A stretch of DNA of 64,000 nt from PoT sp049331405 (GTDB lineage: Bacteria > Planctomycetota > Planctomycetia > Isosphaerales > Isosphaeraceae). Positions 8,745 to 16,796 of the stretch are shown here, in pieces; within the stretch, counting starts at the first letter, position 1; every line of letters starts with the position of its first letter. The translations under genes were made by a program, and so were the position numbers. Location of the stretch: contig NZ_CP186274.1 of the NCBI RefSeq assembly GCF_049331405.1, forward strand, positions 1,550,001 to 1,614,000. Direction: 5' to 3'. The notes below the pieces were generated by a model. That model saw nothing but the letters and a program-made list of their open reading frames with translations. It was not told the DNA's origin and made no database searches.

Positions 8745-11465
8745 ATGTCGTTCAACGGCGCGACGCGGGCGGAGATCGTCCTCAGCGTGCGCGGCGAGGG
8801 TGAAGGCACCCTCGACCGCGCACGCATGGAGGTGGCCAGGCTCAAGGACGAGCTGGCCAAGCTGACCGAGGCCTTCAAGTCGGGGGCCATCGCACCGGAG
8901 GAGTATCACCGGACGGTGACCAAGATCCAGACTCCCTTGAACGCCTTCACCAAGCTGGTGAAGGACCTGGAGGGGGCGATCCGGACCCAGACGGCGGCCA
9001 TGGGGGAGGCGATCTCCCACGGCAACGCCTGGGGCGGCATGATCCAGCGCTCCAAGCAGGTGATGGGCGAATTCGCCGGCTCGCTCAACTCCGGGCGCTC
9101 GGTGTACGAGGCGGCCCGCCAGGAGATGGCCAGGCTTCAGGGGGAGATCGATAAGGTCTCGAATGCCTTCGCCAACGGCAAGATCGCACCCGAGGAATTC
9201 AGCCGGCAATACAACTCGCTCACGTCCCAGCTCCGCAACTTCACCCGCGTCTCGAACGAGGGCAATGCCGCGATGAAGGAGCAGGCGGCGGCGATGGGCC
9301 AATCCAGGTCCGCCGCGGCGAACGCAAACACGGCCTGGGCGGCGATGCTCAACACGGGCGGGAGCATCGTCTCGACCCTGAAGAACGAAGCCCACATGTT
9401 CAACACGGTGGGCGTCGAGGTCAACAAGATCGGCCAGTCGCCGGCGCTGAAGAACTTCTATCGGGACATCGAGGCCACGAACCAGAAGATCAAGGAGCAG
9501 ACGGCCGCCATGCGGCAATCGGCCGCGTCCGGCGCCGATTGGAACACCGTGCAGCTCACGATGATGAATGCCGGCGGGAACCTCTCGAAGGAGCTCGAGA
9601 GGGAGGCCCACATGTTCCAGGCGATGGGCGTCGAAGCGAAGCACATCGGCAGGACGTCGGCCCTGATGGCCCAGATGAAGAACGAAACCAAGAATGCTAG
9701 CCAGGGTATGACCGGCCTCAGCTACGCGATGCTCCACGTGAGCCACGGCGTCCAGGACTTGCAGTACGGCTGGGGTGCGTTCGTCAACAACATCCCCCTG
9801 ATCGTCACCAGCCTCGGCGGCGGCCCAGGGCTCGCCGGCGCCCTCATGATCATCGGCACCGGCATCAATATCTTGATGCCCCAGATCAAGGAATTCGCCC
9901 GATCAGTGGGCCTCATCGAGGACCCGGGGAAACGGGCGGCGGGCACGCTCAAGGACATGGAGGACAGGCTAAAAAGGCTCCAGGATAAGCCGTACAAGCT
10001 CGCGGTGGATTACAAGGCGATCGACGACGCCACGAAGCAGGTGGAGATCCTGGAGGCGCGGATCGCCGCGGCCAAGAATGCGGCCCAGGCCAGGACGACG
10101 CTCCAGGAGGAATCGGCGAAGATCGTCAAGGATGTGATCGTCGACCTCGGCGGCGCCACGGACACCGTGAGCGGCGAGCAGAATGTTCACAGGATCATGC
10201 GTTCCGCGATGATCGACGCCGGCGGCGGCATCGAGAAGATCTTCGAGAAGGACCCCGAGTCGCCCAAGCTCAAGGCGGCGAGGGAGCGGCGAGATTCGCT
10301 GCAAAAGGACCTGGACGAGCACAGGGTCCCCGAAGAAGCCATGTTCATGCACATGGAGGAGCTCAAGAGCAGCAAGGCCGAGATCGCCAGGATCCAGGAG
10401 AATTTCAGCAAGCGCATGGATACGTTCGTCGAGAGCGAGCTCGGCGGGGCGTTGAGGGGCGAGGGCGCCTCGGTCAGCTTCATGCTCGACCTCTTCGACA
10501 ACTATGAGGAGAAGTTCACGAAAGGCGACCCCGCAAAGGGGATGCAGCCCGTGGATCCCCTCTTCCGGCTCTCGCTCGAGGAGGCGCTACCCTCCAAGGT
10601 CAAGGAGGCCAGGAAGGACAAGGCGTACTATGCACGTCAGAAGGATATGCATGACCTGAACAAAGATTTGGACACGAAGAAGAAGCGAGAGGCCGCGCAG
10701 GTCGATCAGACGCTCGACTTCGAACAGGCCGATTTGGACCGCGATAACACGGAGTATTCGAACCGGCGCGAGGCGGCCGTCCGCCATTTCCAGACGCAGT
10801 TCCACACCGCGATGAAGAAGGAGGGCTCGCTCCCCGATGCGATCCGGCGCGACATCGCGGCCGGGAAGAAGCACGACAAGATCATGGAGAAGCACTTACC
10901 CAAGGTTAAGAAGAGCATCGAGAACGCGGATGTCCTCGAGACGGGGTGGATCACCGACGACGTCGCACGAGGCCTGATGACGCAGTTCATCCAGGAAGTC
11001 TCGGCCCAGAACGCGGCGGCCGACCCGAATCAGGAGGTGGGAGCCAATGAGATCCTGAATGCGGCGGATGCGAAGCAGCAAGCGAAGATCGCCAAGGCGT
11101 TGAAGGCCGAGGGGAACCGGAATCAGAACGCCCAAAGGCGAGCCGCGCGGGACGCCAAGGCCAACGATGAGAAGATGCTCGCCGAGGACATCTTCAATAA
11201 GTCATTCCAGATGACGGGGACGCAGTTCACTCCCGAGGCGGCCCAGACCGCGGCACACCACGCAATGCAGATGGTCCAGCGTGGCCACAATCTGAATCAG
11301 GCCGCGTTCATGTCGATGATCAACGTCCTGAACTCGATCGCCCACGATCAGGCCCAGGCCAACCAGGGGTGGGACAATATCCAGAACGGGTTCCAGATTC
11401 TCCAGGCCCAGCAGGCGCGGGCCCGCCAGCGTCAGCCGGCGATCATCCAGCCGTTCCCCCAGTAG
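8745..11465 (+). CDS. Tail tape-measure protein
   Basis: A 906-residue protein, mostly helical and charged. The first 300 residues contain imperfect internal repeats of about 85 residues, each with a version of 'ARQEMARLQGEIDKVSNAF' followed by 'IAPEEF' and 'QTAAMG'. A hydrophobic stretch follows (about 345-385, VNNIPLIVTSLGGG and ALMIIGTGINILMP), as in tape measures that insert in the host membrane. The rest is long coiled-coil and Lys/Glu/Gln-rich. Tape measures set tail length; at roughly 1.5 angstrom per residue the tail would be about 130-140 nm. Only 30 bp separate it from the tube gene. Confidence 0.82.
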   Translation: MSFNGATRAEIVLSVRGEGEGTLDRARMEVARLKDELAKLTEAFKSGAIAPEEYHRTVTKIQTPLNAFTKLVKDLEGAIRTQTAAMGEAISHGNAWGGMIQRSKQVMGEFAGSLNSGRSVYEAARQEMARLQGEIDKVSNAFANGKIAPEEFSRQYNSLTSQLRNFTRVSNEGNAAMKEQAAAMGQSRSAAANANTAWAAMLNTGGSIVSTLKNEAHMFNTVGVEVNKIGQSPALKNFYRDIEATNQKIKEQTAAMRQSAASGADWNTVQLTMMNAGGNLSKELEREAHMFQAMGVEAKHIGRTSALMAQMKNETKNASQGMTGLSYAMLHVSHGVQDLQYGWGAFVNNIPLIVTSLGGGPGLAGALMIIGTGINILMPQIKEFARSVGLIEDPGKRAAGTLKDMEDRLKRLQDKPYKLAVDYKAIDDATKQVEILEARIAAAKNAAQARTTLQEESAKIVKDVIVDLGGATDTVSGEQNVHRIMRSAMIDAGGGIEKIFEKDPESPKLKAARERRDSLQKDLDEHRVPEEAMFMHMEELKSSKAEIARIQENFSKRMDTFVESELGGALRGEGASVSFMLDLFDNYEEKFTKGDPAKGMQPVDPLFRLSLEEALPSKVKEARKDKAYYARQKDMHDLNKDLDTKKKREAAQVDQTLDFEQADLDRDNTEYSNRREAAVRHFQTQFHTAMKKEGSLPDAIRRDIAAGKKHDKIMEKHLPKVKKSIENADVLETGWITDDVARGLMTQFIQEVSAQNAAADPNQEVGANEILNAADAKQQAKIAKALKAEGNRNQNAQRRAARDAKANDEKMLAEDIFNKSFQMTGTQFTPEAAQTAAHHAMQMVQRGHNLNQAAFMSMINVLNSIAHDQAQANQGWDNIQNGFQILQAQQARARQRQPAIIQPFPQ

Positions 11466-11487
11466 TGGTGAACCATAAGGACATGAC

Positions 11488-13950
11488 ATGGCGATCACGA
11501 CGGTACTGACGATCAACGGCACGCCCTACACGGCCTCGCAGCGCGCGGCGGCCGGGATCGTCCCCTCCGAGCTCGCCCGCGTGCTCGACGGCGGATATGA
11601 CTCCTTCGCCTTCGCGGAGCTCTCGCTCGAGCCCTGGCCGACGTTCAACACGGGGATGCCGGTCTCGGTCACGATCAACGGCACGGTCCGGTTCCAGGGT
11701 CGCATCACCGACGTCCAATCGGGCGGGTCCGCGATGGGCTGGGCCCACGGCTATACCGCGCTGGGGCTCCGCTATCTGGCGGATTGGGTCCCCGTCACGG
11801 CCGTCGACGGGACGGGCACCCAGACCTATAACCGGACGCCCGAGGACGATTACGCGGTCCCCAGCGACGTCGGCTTGACCGTGGGGGAGATCATCTCCCG
11901 GATCCTCCTCGTCGTCGGCACGGCCCAGGCCCTCAACGCCGTGAACGTGGGGAATTACACCGGCCTCCCCTCGGCCCCCTCGCTGCCGGCCGCCACCGTC
12001 GCCGACCTGGCCTTGCTGGACGTCGTCCCCCCGTCACCCGTCACCCTCTGCGGCGAGGGCATCTTCAACCAGCTCGCCCAGCTCGTGGAGCGCTGGCACC
12101 CGACGAACGCGCTCGAGATCGAGCCCGATGGGACGATCCGTTGCAAGAACATGCGGGATACGGCCGTGTTCGTCCCCGCGACGATCACCCTCCCGGGTCC
12201 GGGCGGCCCCGCGGATCCCGTCACCTGGCCTTCCGTGCGGAAGTCGACCCAGGATTGCGCCACGCGGCTCGTGATGCGGGGCGGCCCCGACGTCGCGGTC
12301 ATCTTCCTCAGCCTGGCCGATGGCACGCTCGCCGAGGTCTTCACCACCTCGGACAAATCAACCTGGACGCTCTACGACTTCACCCAGCCGAATGGGGCGG
12401 TCGACTTCGGGACCGTCACGGCCGTCACCAGCACGTCCGTCACGGTCCAATCCTCGGATCCGGCCGTGCACTGGGTCACGAACTTCTGGAGCAACGCGGA
12501 GGCCTGGATCACCCTCACCGACACGGCCGCCACCGGGATCAACGTCTCCGAGGCCCGCATCGTCACCTCGAACACGGCCATGACCGCGGGGGGGACCGCA
12601 ACGCTCACGTGGGATAACACCTGGCCCATCACGGCGACGAGCTACGACAAATACCGCGTCGTCGGCAAGACGGGCGGCCTCATCAACACCTGGCGCGACT
12701 ACACCCCGCGCGAGCCCTCCACCGGGGCCACCGGGCTCAACACCTGGGTGGGCTCGCACCTCGTGGTCAGGGCCCCCTATCCCGTCCAGTGGGCCAACGC
12801 CACGACGTCCAGGGCGATGTATTACCCCTCGGCCATGGTCTGCGGCAACACGGTGCCCGTGTCCGTCCCGGCGACGATCCAGCCGGTACCCTCCGAGGGG
12901 ATCTTCCGGTTCCAGCAGCCCACAGTATGCGTCTTCGGCCAGACGTCCACGCTCGAATCCGGCTCCCCCACGACGATCGCGGACGGCCTCCCCAGCGACG
13001 TCCAGATACTCGCGCTCTACTCGCGCGGGCCCCTCAGCGTCACGGTCCCGGCGGACGTCGGGGGCGTCCCCCAATACGAGGGGACGGCGTACACCGAGGA
13101 CGGCATCGAGCAGACGCGCTACATGGATTACGGCGCCTGGATCCAGAAGAACGACGGGGCATCCTTCGCGACGCTCGCTCAAAAGCACCTCGACTCGATC
13201 AAGAACACGGTCTACGAAGGCACCATCGATTGGCTCGTGGACTCCTCGTTGCCGTCGTGGGACTGGCTCTCGTTCGAGACCTCGCTCGACATCGCGATCA
13301 ACGGCGCCTCGTCCCCTTGGTCCGGCATCAACGCCCCGATCCGCTCCGTGAGGTTGACGTGGAGCTCGAGCCCCCAGGGCTTCACCCACCGCATCTCCCT
13401 CGGCTTCTCCACCCGCATGAAGCCGTTCTCGGGAGATGACCTCTACGTCCACCCCCAGTTCTCGACGAACAACATGTTCCAGGCGCTCGGCAACGACTCG
13501 GGCCAGTTCGCCCACGCCACCAGCCTGTTCGGCATGATGCACAACGGAGGCATGTCGGGGATGGCCGAGGGTCGCAACAACTTCACGGCCGCGTTCGGCC
13601 GCGCGAGCGGTCAGAGGGGGATCGCGGATCCGGGCAACTTCGGCGGCGGCGACATGGGCCGATGGGGCGGCAACATGGAGAACCTCGGGACCGATCCGGG
13701 GAGGTATGGTTCCAATATGAACAACCTCGAAGGCCTGCTCATGCAGCCGAAGAACGGGGAGAACATCACGCCCCAGGATATCGCGAATACCGGCCTCCTC
13801 TCGCCGATGCGGCAATCCCAGGGCAGGCCCAGGCTCAAGGGCAAGGCGCCCAAGGAAAAGCCCTTCGTCCCCGTGGAAGAGAAGAAGCCGGAACTCAAGG
13901 TCGACATGCCCGAGCTCGATTTCGACGGCCAAGCCAAAGCGGAGGAGTGA
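11488..13950 (+). CDS. Tail hub / baseplate-like structural protein
   Basis: An 820-residue protein directly after the tape measure, the usual place for distal tail and hub proteins. The first 230 residues have the alternating beta pattern of hub domains ('GMPVSVTINGTVRFQGRITDV' and a YTALGLRYLAD stretch, like gp27/gpD-type proteins). The middle is beta-rich and Thr/Ser-rich; residues about 690-765 form a Gly/Asn/Met-rich low-complexity stretch, and the end is Lys/Glu/Pro-rich and probably disordered. It would form the tail-tip platform for receptor binding. AAGGA precedes the ATG. Confidence 0.6.
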   Translation: MAITTVLTINGTPYTASQRAAAGIVPSELARVLDGGYDSFAFAELSLEPWPTFNTGMPVSVTINGTVRFQGRITDVQSGGSAMGWAHGYTALGLRYLADWVPVTAVDGTGTQTYNRTPEDDYAVPSDVGLTVGEIISRILLVVGTAQALNAVNVGNYTGLPSAPSLPAATVADLALLDVVPPSPVTLCGEGIFNQLAQLVERWHPTNALEIEPDGTIRCKNMRDTAVFVPATITLPGPGGPADPVTWPSVRKSTQDCATRLVMRGGPDVAVIFLSLADGTLAEVFTTSDKSTWTLYDFTQPNGAVDFGTVTAVTSTSVTVQSSDPAVHWVTNFWSNAEAWITLTDTAATGINVSEARIVTSNTAMTAGGTATLTWDNTWPITATSYDKYRVVGKTGGLINTWRDYTPREPSTGATGLNTWVGSHLVVRAPYPVQWANATTSRAMYYPSAMVCGNTVPVSVPATIQPVPSEGIFRFQQPTVCVFGQTSTLESGSPTTIADGLPSDVQILALYSRGPLSVTVPADVGGVPQYEGTAYTEDGIEQTRYMDYGAWIQKNDGASFATLAQKHLDSIKNTVYEGTIDWLVDSSLPSWDWLSFETSLDIAINGASSPWSGINAPIRSVRLTWSSSPQGFTHRISLGFSTRMKPFSGDDLYVHPQFSTNNMFQALGNDSGQFAHATSLFGMMHNGGMSGMAEGRNNFTAAFGRASGQRGIADPGNFGGGDMGRWGGNMENLGTDPGRYGSNMNNLEGLLMQPKNGENITPQDIANTGLLSPMRQSQGRPRLKGKAPKEKPFVPVEEKKPELKVDMPELDFDGQAKAEE

Positions 13951-14093
13951 TGGACGCCTATGAGCAGAGGTTGAGGCAGCTCGAGAACCGCATCCGCGAG
14001 CTCGAGCTCCTCATCAAGCAACTGATGCAAAAGCAGGGGGCGGCAAGCTCCGCCTTCTATCAAGCCGTCCCGGGGACCGGACCACAGCAATGA
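13950..14093 (+). CDS. 47-residue leucine-zipper phage protein
   Basis: Its ATG overlaps the stop of the hub gene (TGATG arrangement) and its stop overlaps the ATG of the next gene, so it is sandwiched in a coupled series. Residues 5-30 (RLRQLENRIRELELLIKQLM) are a strong heptad coiled coil; the rest is a short Gly/Pro/Gln tail. A trimerisation module or small chaperone for the neighbouring fibre-like protein is plausible, but unproven. Confidence 0.6.
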   Translation: MDAYEQRLRQLENRIRELELLIKQLMQKQGAASSAFYQAVPGTGPQQ

Positions 14094-14701
14094 CCCGATC
14101 AGCCTACGAGTCCCGCCTCCGCCGCGCCGAGGAGTCGCTCCGGCTCCTCGAGTTCAACGCCAGGAAGGCGTCCGATGAGATCGGCAAGTTCGCCCAGGAC
14201 GTGGCACTGTTCAACCCCGGTTGGGGCTACGGGCAGGAGACGACGAGCATCCATACCGGCTTGTGCGGGAATCCCTTCCCCCTCACCCTCTACGCCTACA
14301 ACCCTTTGATGTCCCGGACCCAGCTCGACTGGGACAACGCGGAGCAAGCGTGGCTCGGCTGCGGCACATTCACCAACATCATGCCGTTCTACTTCATGGC
14401 CAACTCGACGTGCACCGCCATCTCACCGGCCGGCGCGACGTCTCAGGCGGTGATCCGGTTCCAGAAGGACGGGTACCTCGCGATCTTCTACCTCAGATGC
14501 CCGAGCATCCCTCCCTTCTCCGGCCCCGGGGCCTGCATGGCCGAGGCGAGCTGCCCGGCCTCGCTGGGGGGCATGACGCCCTTCGGCCCTAACACATTCG
14601 GCGGCCCCATACCGCCGAGCGCCGTCTCTTGCTCGCCGATCTCGGTCCGCTATGACTTCAGCTTCCTCAACTCCACGTCAACCACGATCAAGGATGTGTG
14701 A
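14090..14701 (+). CDS. Putative distal tail protein with Cys-rich C-terminal domain
   Basis: A 203-residue protein. The first 45 residues are a coiled-coil stalk (LRRAEESLRLLEFNARKA) similar in style to the preceding small protein; the remaining 155 are beta-rich with eight or so cysteines, many Gly/Pro/Asn and aromatic residues, and end in a Ser/Thr-rich strand. A stalk-plus-globular head at the 3' end of a tail operon is the pattern of receptor-binding or tip proteins. No family recognised. Confidence 0.5.
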   Translation: MTRSAYESRLRRAEESLRLLEFNARKASDEIGKFAQDVALFNPGWGYGQETTSIHTGLCGNPFPLTLYAYNPLMSRTQLDWDNAEQAWLGCGTFTNIMPFYFMANSTCTAISPAGATSQAVIRFQKDGYLAIFYLRCPSIPPFSGPGACMAEASCPASLGGMTPFGPNTFGGPIPPSAVSCSPISVRYDFSFLNSTSTTIKDV

Positions 14702-14703
14702 CC

Positions 14704-14958
14704 ATGCTGACGACGACCAAGCTCCAAGAGGCCAGGGAGCACGCGCGAATCATGTCCCTCCGCTTCCCCAAGGAAGTGCGGAGGGACGTGCTCTTCTCGC
14801 TCCTGACGAAGATGGGTTTCTCGATCCCTCATTGCTCCAGGTGTTATGAAGTCCCCGTGGGAGAGGTCAGGGGCTCGGTCGAGAGGGGCAATCAAATCCT
14901 TGCCTCGGCGATCAAGCTCGGCCGGGTCAAAGCGTCTGACTTGAGATTCTCTCGCTAG
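14704..14958 (+). CDS. Hypothetical phage protein
   Basis: An 84-residue soluble, mainly helical protein rich in Arg and Lys, last of the co-oriented late genes. AAGGA lies ten bases before this ATG; a GTG six bases upstream, overlapping the stop of the previous gene, is an alternative start. Two cysteines in a CSRC motif near residues 44-47 could bind metal. Function unknown. Confidence 0.5.
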   Translation: MLTTTKLQEAREHARIMSLRFPKEVRRDVLFSLLTKMGFSIPHCSRCYEVPVGEVRGSVERGNQILASAIKLGRVKASDLRFSR

Positions 14959-15161
14959 AACCTCGGCATGCGTTGCGGGGCGAGCATCATGAGGAGGGCA
15001 TACCCCAGGATGGGGCTTATAATCAGAACGAACAAGAGAAGGTAAAATATCCATTTCGCCCAGCCCGCCAGATTGTCCAAGAGCTCGAGCTGTTTCTGCA
15101 TGGTCTTGAGCATCGTCTTGAGCTGCAAATCCCGCCTTTCGCCCTTTACGCCCCACTTCAA
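14955..15161 (-). CDS. Small membrane protein, possible holin
   Basis: A 68-residue frame on the opposite strand, tail-to-tail with the last late gene. It has a charged N-terminus with a coiled-coil-like stretch (LKTMLKTMQKQLELLDNLA) and one long hydrophobic helix (about 36-61, WIFYLLLFVLIISPILGYAL). Size, single helix and location at the end of the tail module fit a holin or small superinfection-exclusion protein, but the start codon is TTG and no good ribosome site is visible. No endolysin is found beside it. Confidence 0.4.
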   Translation of the reverse strand: MKWGVKGERRDLQLKTMLKTMQKQLELLDNLAGWAKWIFYLLLFVLIISPILGYALLMMLAPQRMPRF

Positions 15162-15492
15162 GCAGGATTAGTTCGGAATCGTTCACATTCGAGTTCATGT
15201 TTTATGCGATGTTGCGGTTGCCTTCGAGCAACACCGCTACCTTGGAGCCGTAAATCGAGGTAGCGAATTCCTGAAGCTATAGCAACATCACACTCGGCCG
15301 AAGGAAGGCCATCTGATTTCGCGCCCGGCCCTCGGCGTCGCCTCAACAAGTGGCCGGAGCATTAGGAACTGGAACACGGACCGTCTGTCGACCTATGGGG
15401 AAGTGGTGAGCCAAAGCGGTGAGATTCGCCTGACGGTCGCCCGGCATTTCTACGCGAAGTAGGCACGTGACGACGACGGGGAGGGTGTGTGC

Positions 15493-15673
15493 GAGGTGCA
15501 CAGCAACACATTGGAGGGCAACTGGACGGGCCTGAGGTACTTCCTGCGCCCGCGGAGTCAACGAGGAATATCTGCAGCAGTACGTGGCGATCTATCAGTG
15601 GAGCTACATCTTCAAGCGAGTGTTCGGTGAGTTCATCCGGGCTTTGCTCAGTGTTAAAGATCTCATTAAATAA
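15493..15673 (+). pseudogene. 3' remnant of an ISXO2/IS1595-type transposase
   Basis: Translation gives EVHSNTLEGNWTGLRYFLRP and then, after a frameshift at about 15553, GVNEEYLQQYVAIYQWSY followed by a stop at 15671. This matches the end of ISXO2-like transposases, where 'HxNtxEGxW' is followed by 'FRGV...YLxxYVaxxxW' (established family pattern). The upstream catalytic part is not readable in any frame, so the gene is dead. It marks the left edge of the low-GC accessory zone. Confidence 0.6.
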
Positions 15674-15694
15674 ACATGTTGGATCGTTTAGGTG

Positions 15695-15729
15695 AGTGCT
15701 GGCCGACTGCATAACTAGTGGCCAGCACT
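15695..15729. repeat. Inverted repeat beside the transposase remnant
   Basis: AGTGCTGGCC (15695-15704) and its exact complement GGCCAGCACT (15720-15729) flank a 15-base loop, about 20 bp past the transposase stop. It may be a terminal inverted repeat of the dead element or a terminator; without the matching left end this cannot be decided. Confidence 0.5.
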
Positions 15730-15882
15730 GCCTAATGTGATCGTTGTGCCGCAATTAGATATGCGTGATTGGTTGCGTCACTGGTCGTCTTGGTTGGTTG
15801 TCGTTGCGACTAAAAAGCAGACGCCCAACGAAGTTGACGGGAACCTGTTATGCTTATACGTCGAGTTGATGCGGATTCTGCT

Positions 15883-16548
15883 TCATCGAGTGGAGCCGGA
15901 GGATGCTGGAGTAGCCTGAAATGTGGGGAAAGGTGTAGTCCGATTAATCTGACCAGCCGTAAAAGCGAAATCGGCCGTCACGGTGAGATTGTAAAGCTGG
16001 ATGGCGAGGTCTCTCCGGCTGAAAGTCGCGCTGTTGGCTGAATTTGCAGCTCTAGAAAGATCGTCCAGACGTGCCGCTATTACCGACCCTATTGGGGCTT
16101 GGGGTGCTGGTAACACCTTTGGGACTTGTTGATAGACCCAAACCGGACGGCAAACGAGCATACACTCGTAATGCATCTTGCCGAAATGGCCTCTCTTGAG
16201 AACCCATTGGTACTCATAGCGGTTTTGGAGGACCCAATGCCCTTGCAGGATAGGGCCAGTGCTGACGGGTGGAGCTAGGGTATTCGTCTCGTCTTGCGGC
16301 GAAGGGAGAACCCTTTCCGAGGTAAATCTCTCGGATGAGGTACTAGAGGAGATCTGGTTCCTTAAGAATGCTAGGACATTATCTATGGTTGTCTGGCTTG
16401 GACTGTCCCGAGTGGTTTGGTCTTGTGAAAATACGATGGCTTCCATAGCCGAGACCGCATCAGGGAAAGATTGGACGACCTGAGCCTCGGCGGTCACACC
16501 AATTGAAAACAGTAACGTACATAAAGCTGGTACACATAATCTCATCAT
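15883..16548 (-). CDS. Secreted hypothetical protein
   Basis: A 221-residue protein with a clear signal peptide (MMRLCVPALCTLLFSIGVTA, cut near AEAQ). The mature part has a Ser/Thr-rich linker and a segment with several Trp/Tyr and three Cys (YECMLVCRPVWVYQQV). No family recognised. It is divergent in composition (lower GC) from the flanking phage genes and stands alone, with AT-rich DNA upstream that could hold its promoter. Confidence 0.55.
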   Translation of the reverse strand: MMRLCVPALCTLLFSIGVTAEAQVVQSFPDAVSAMEAIVFSQDQTTRDSPSQTTIDNVLAFLRNQISSSTSSERFTSERVLPSPQDETNTLAPPVSTGPILQGHWVLQNRYEYQWVLKRGHFGKMHYECMLVCRPVWVYQQVPKVLPAPQAPIGSVIAARLDDLSRAANSANSATFSRRDLAIQLYNLTVTADFAFTAGQINRTTPFPTFQATPASSGSTR

Positions 16549-16720
16549 GTTGCATGTCTCCCGAGAAGTTTTGGAACTAATTTCAGGCTAAGACGCAAGG
16601 CATATTAGATTACCCAAACGGATTTTACAAGCATTGTCTGCTTAGTTTTCGCATTTGTCCTAAATAGGATTGTCTTTTGTATGTAGCCACTTAATTGCTC
16701 TGACTTAGAATCGACGGATC

Positions 16721-16785
16721 CCTGAACGATCCGCGGCCGGCCTCGGCCCCATCGCCAGGGCCAGAGCAGCTACGGATCGTTCAGG
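16721..16785. terminator. Long inverted repeat after the FGE-domain gene
   Basis: CCTGAACGATCCG (16721-16733) pairs exactly with 16773-16785; the 39-base interior contains a further GC-rich self-complementary stretch (CGGCCGGCC...GGCC). It sits 11 bp past the stop of the minus-strand operon and is probably its terminator or a stable 3' end structure. Confidence 0.5.
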
Positions 16786-16796
16786 AGAGATTGGGG

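Larger units (their letters stand above)
15162..15882. other. Gene-poor stretch with decayed transposase
   Basis: Apart from the transposase remnant and inverted repeat listed separately, no reading frame here looks coding: short frames lack ribosome sites and recognisable motifs. The base composition drops towards AT compared with the phage genes to the left, a sign of recent foreign DNA. Confidence 0.5.

Noticed and set aside
1..15161. Diversity-generating retroelement (reverse transcriptase with variable repeat) near the tail-tip genes.
   Set aside because: No reverse transcriptase motif and no repeated template sequence were found near the distal tail genes.
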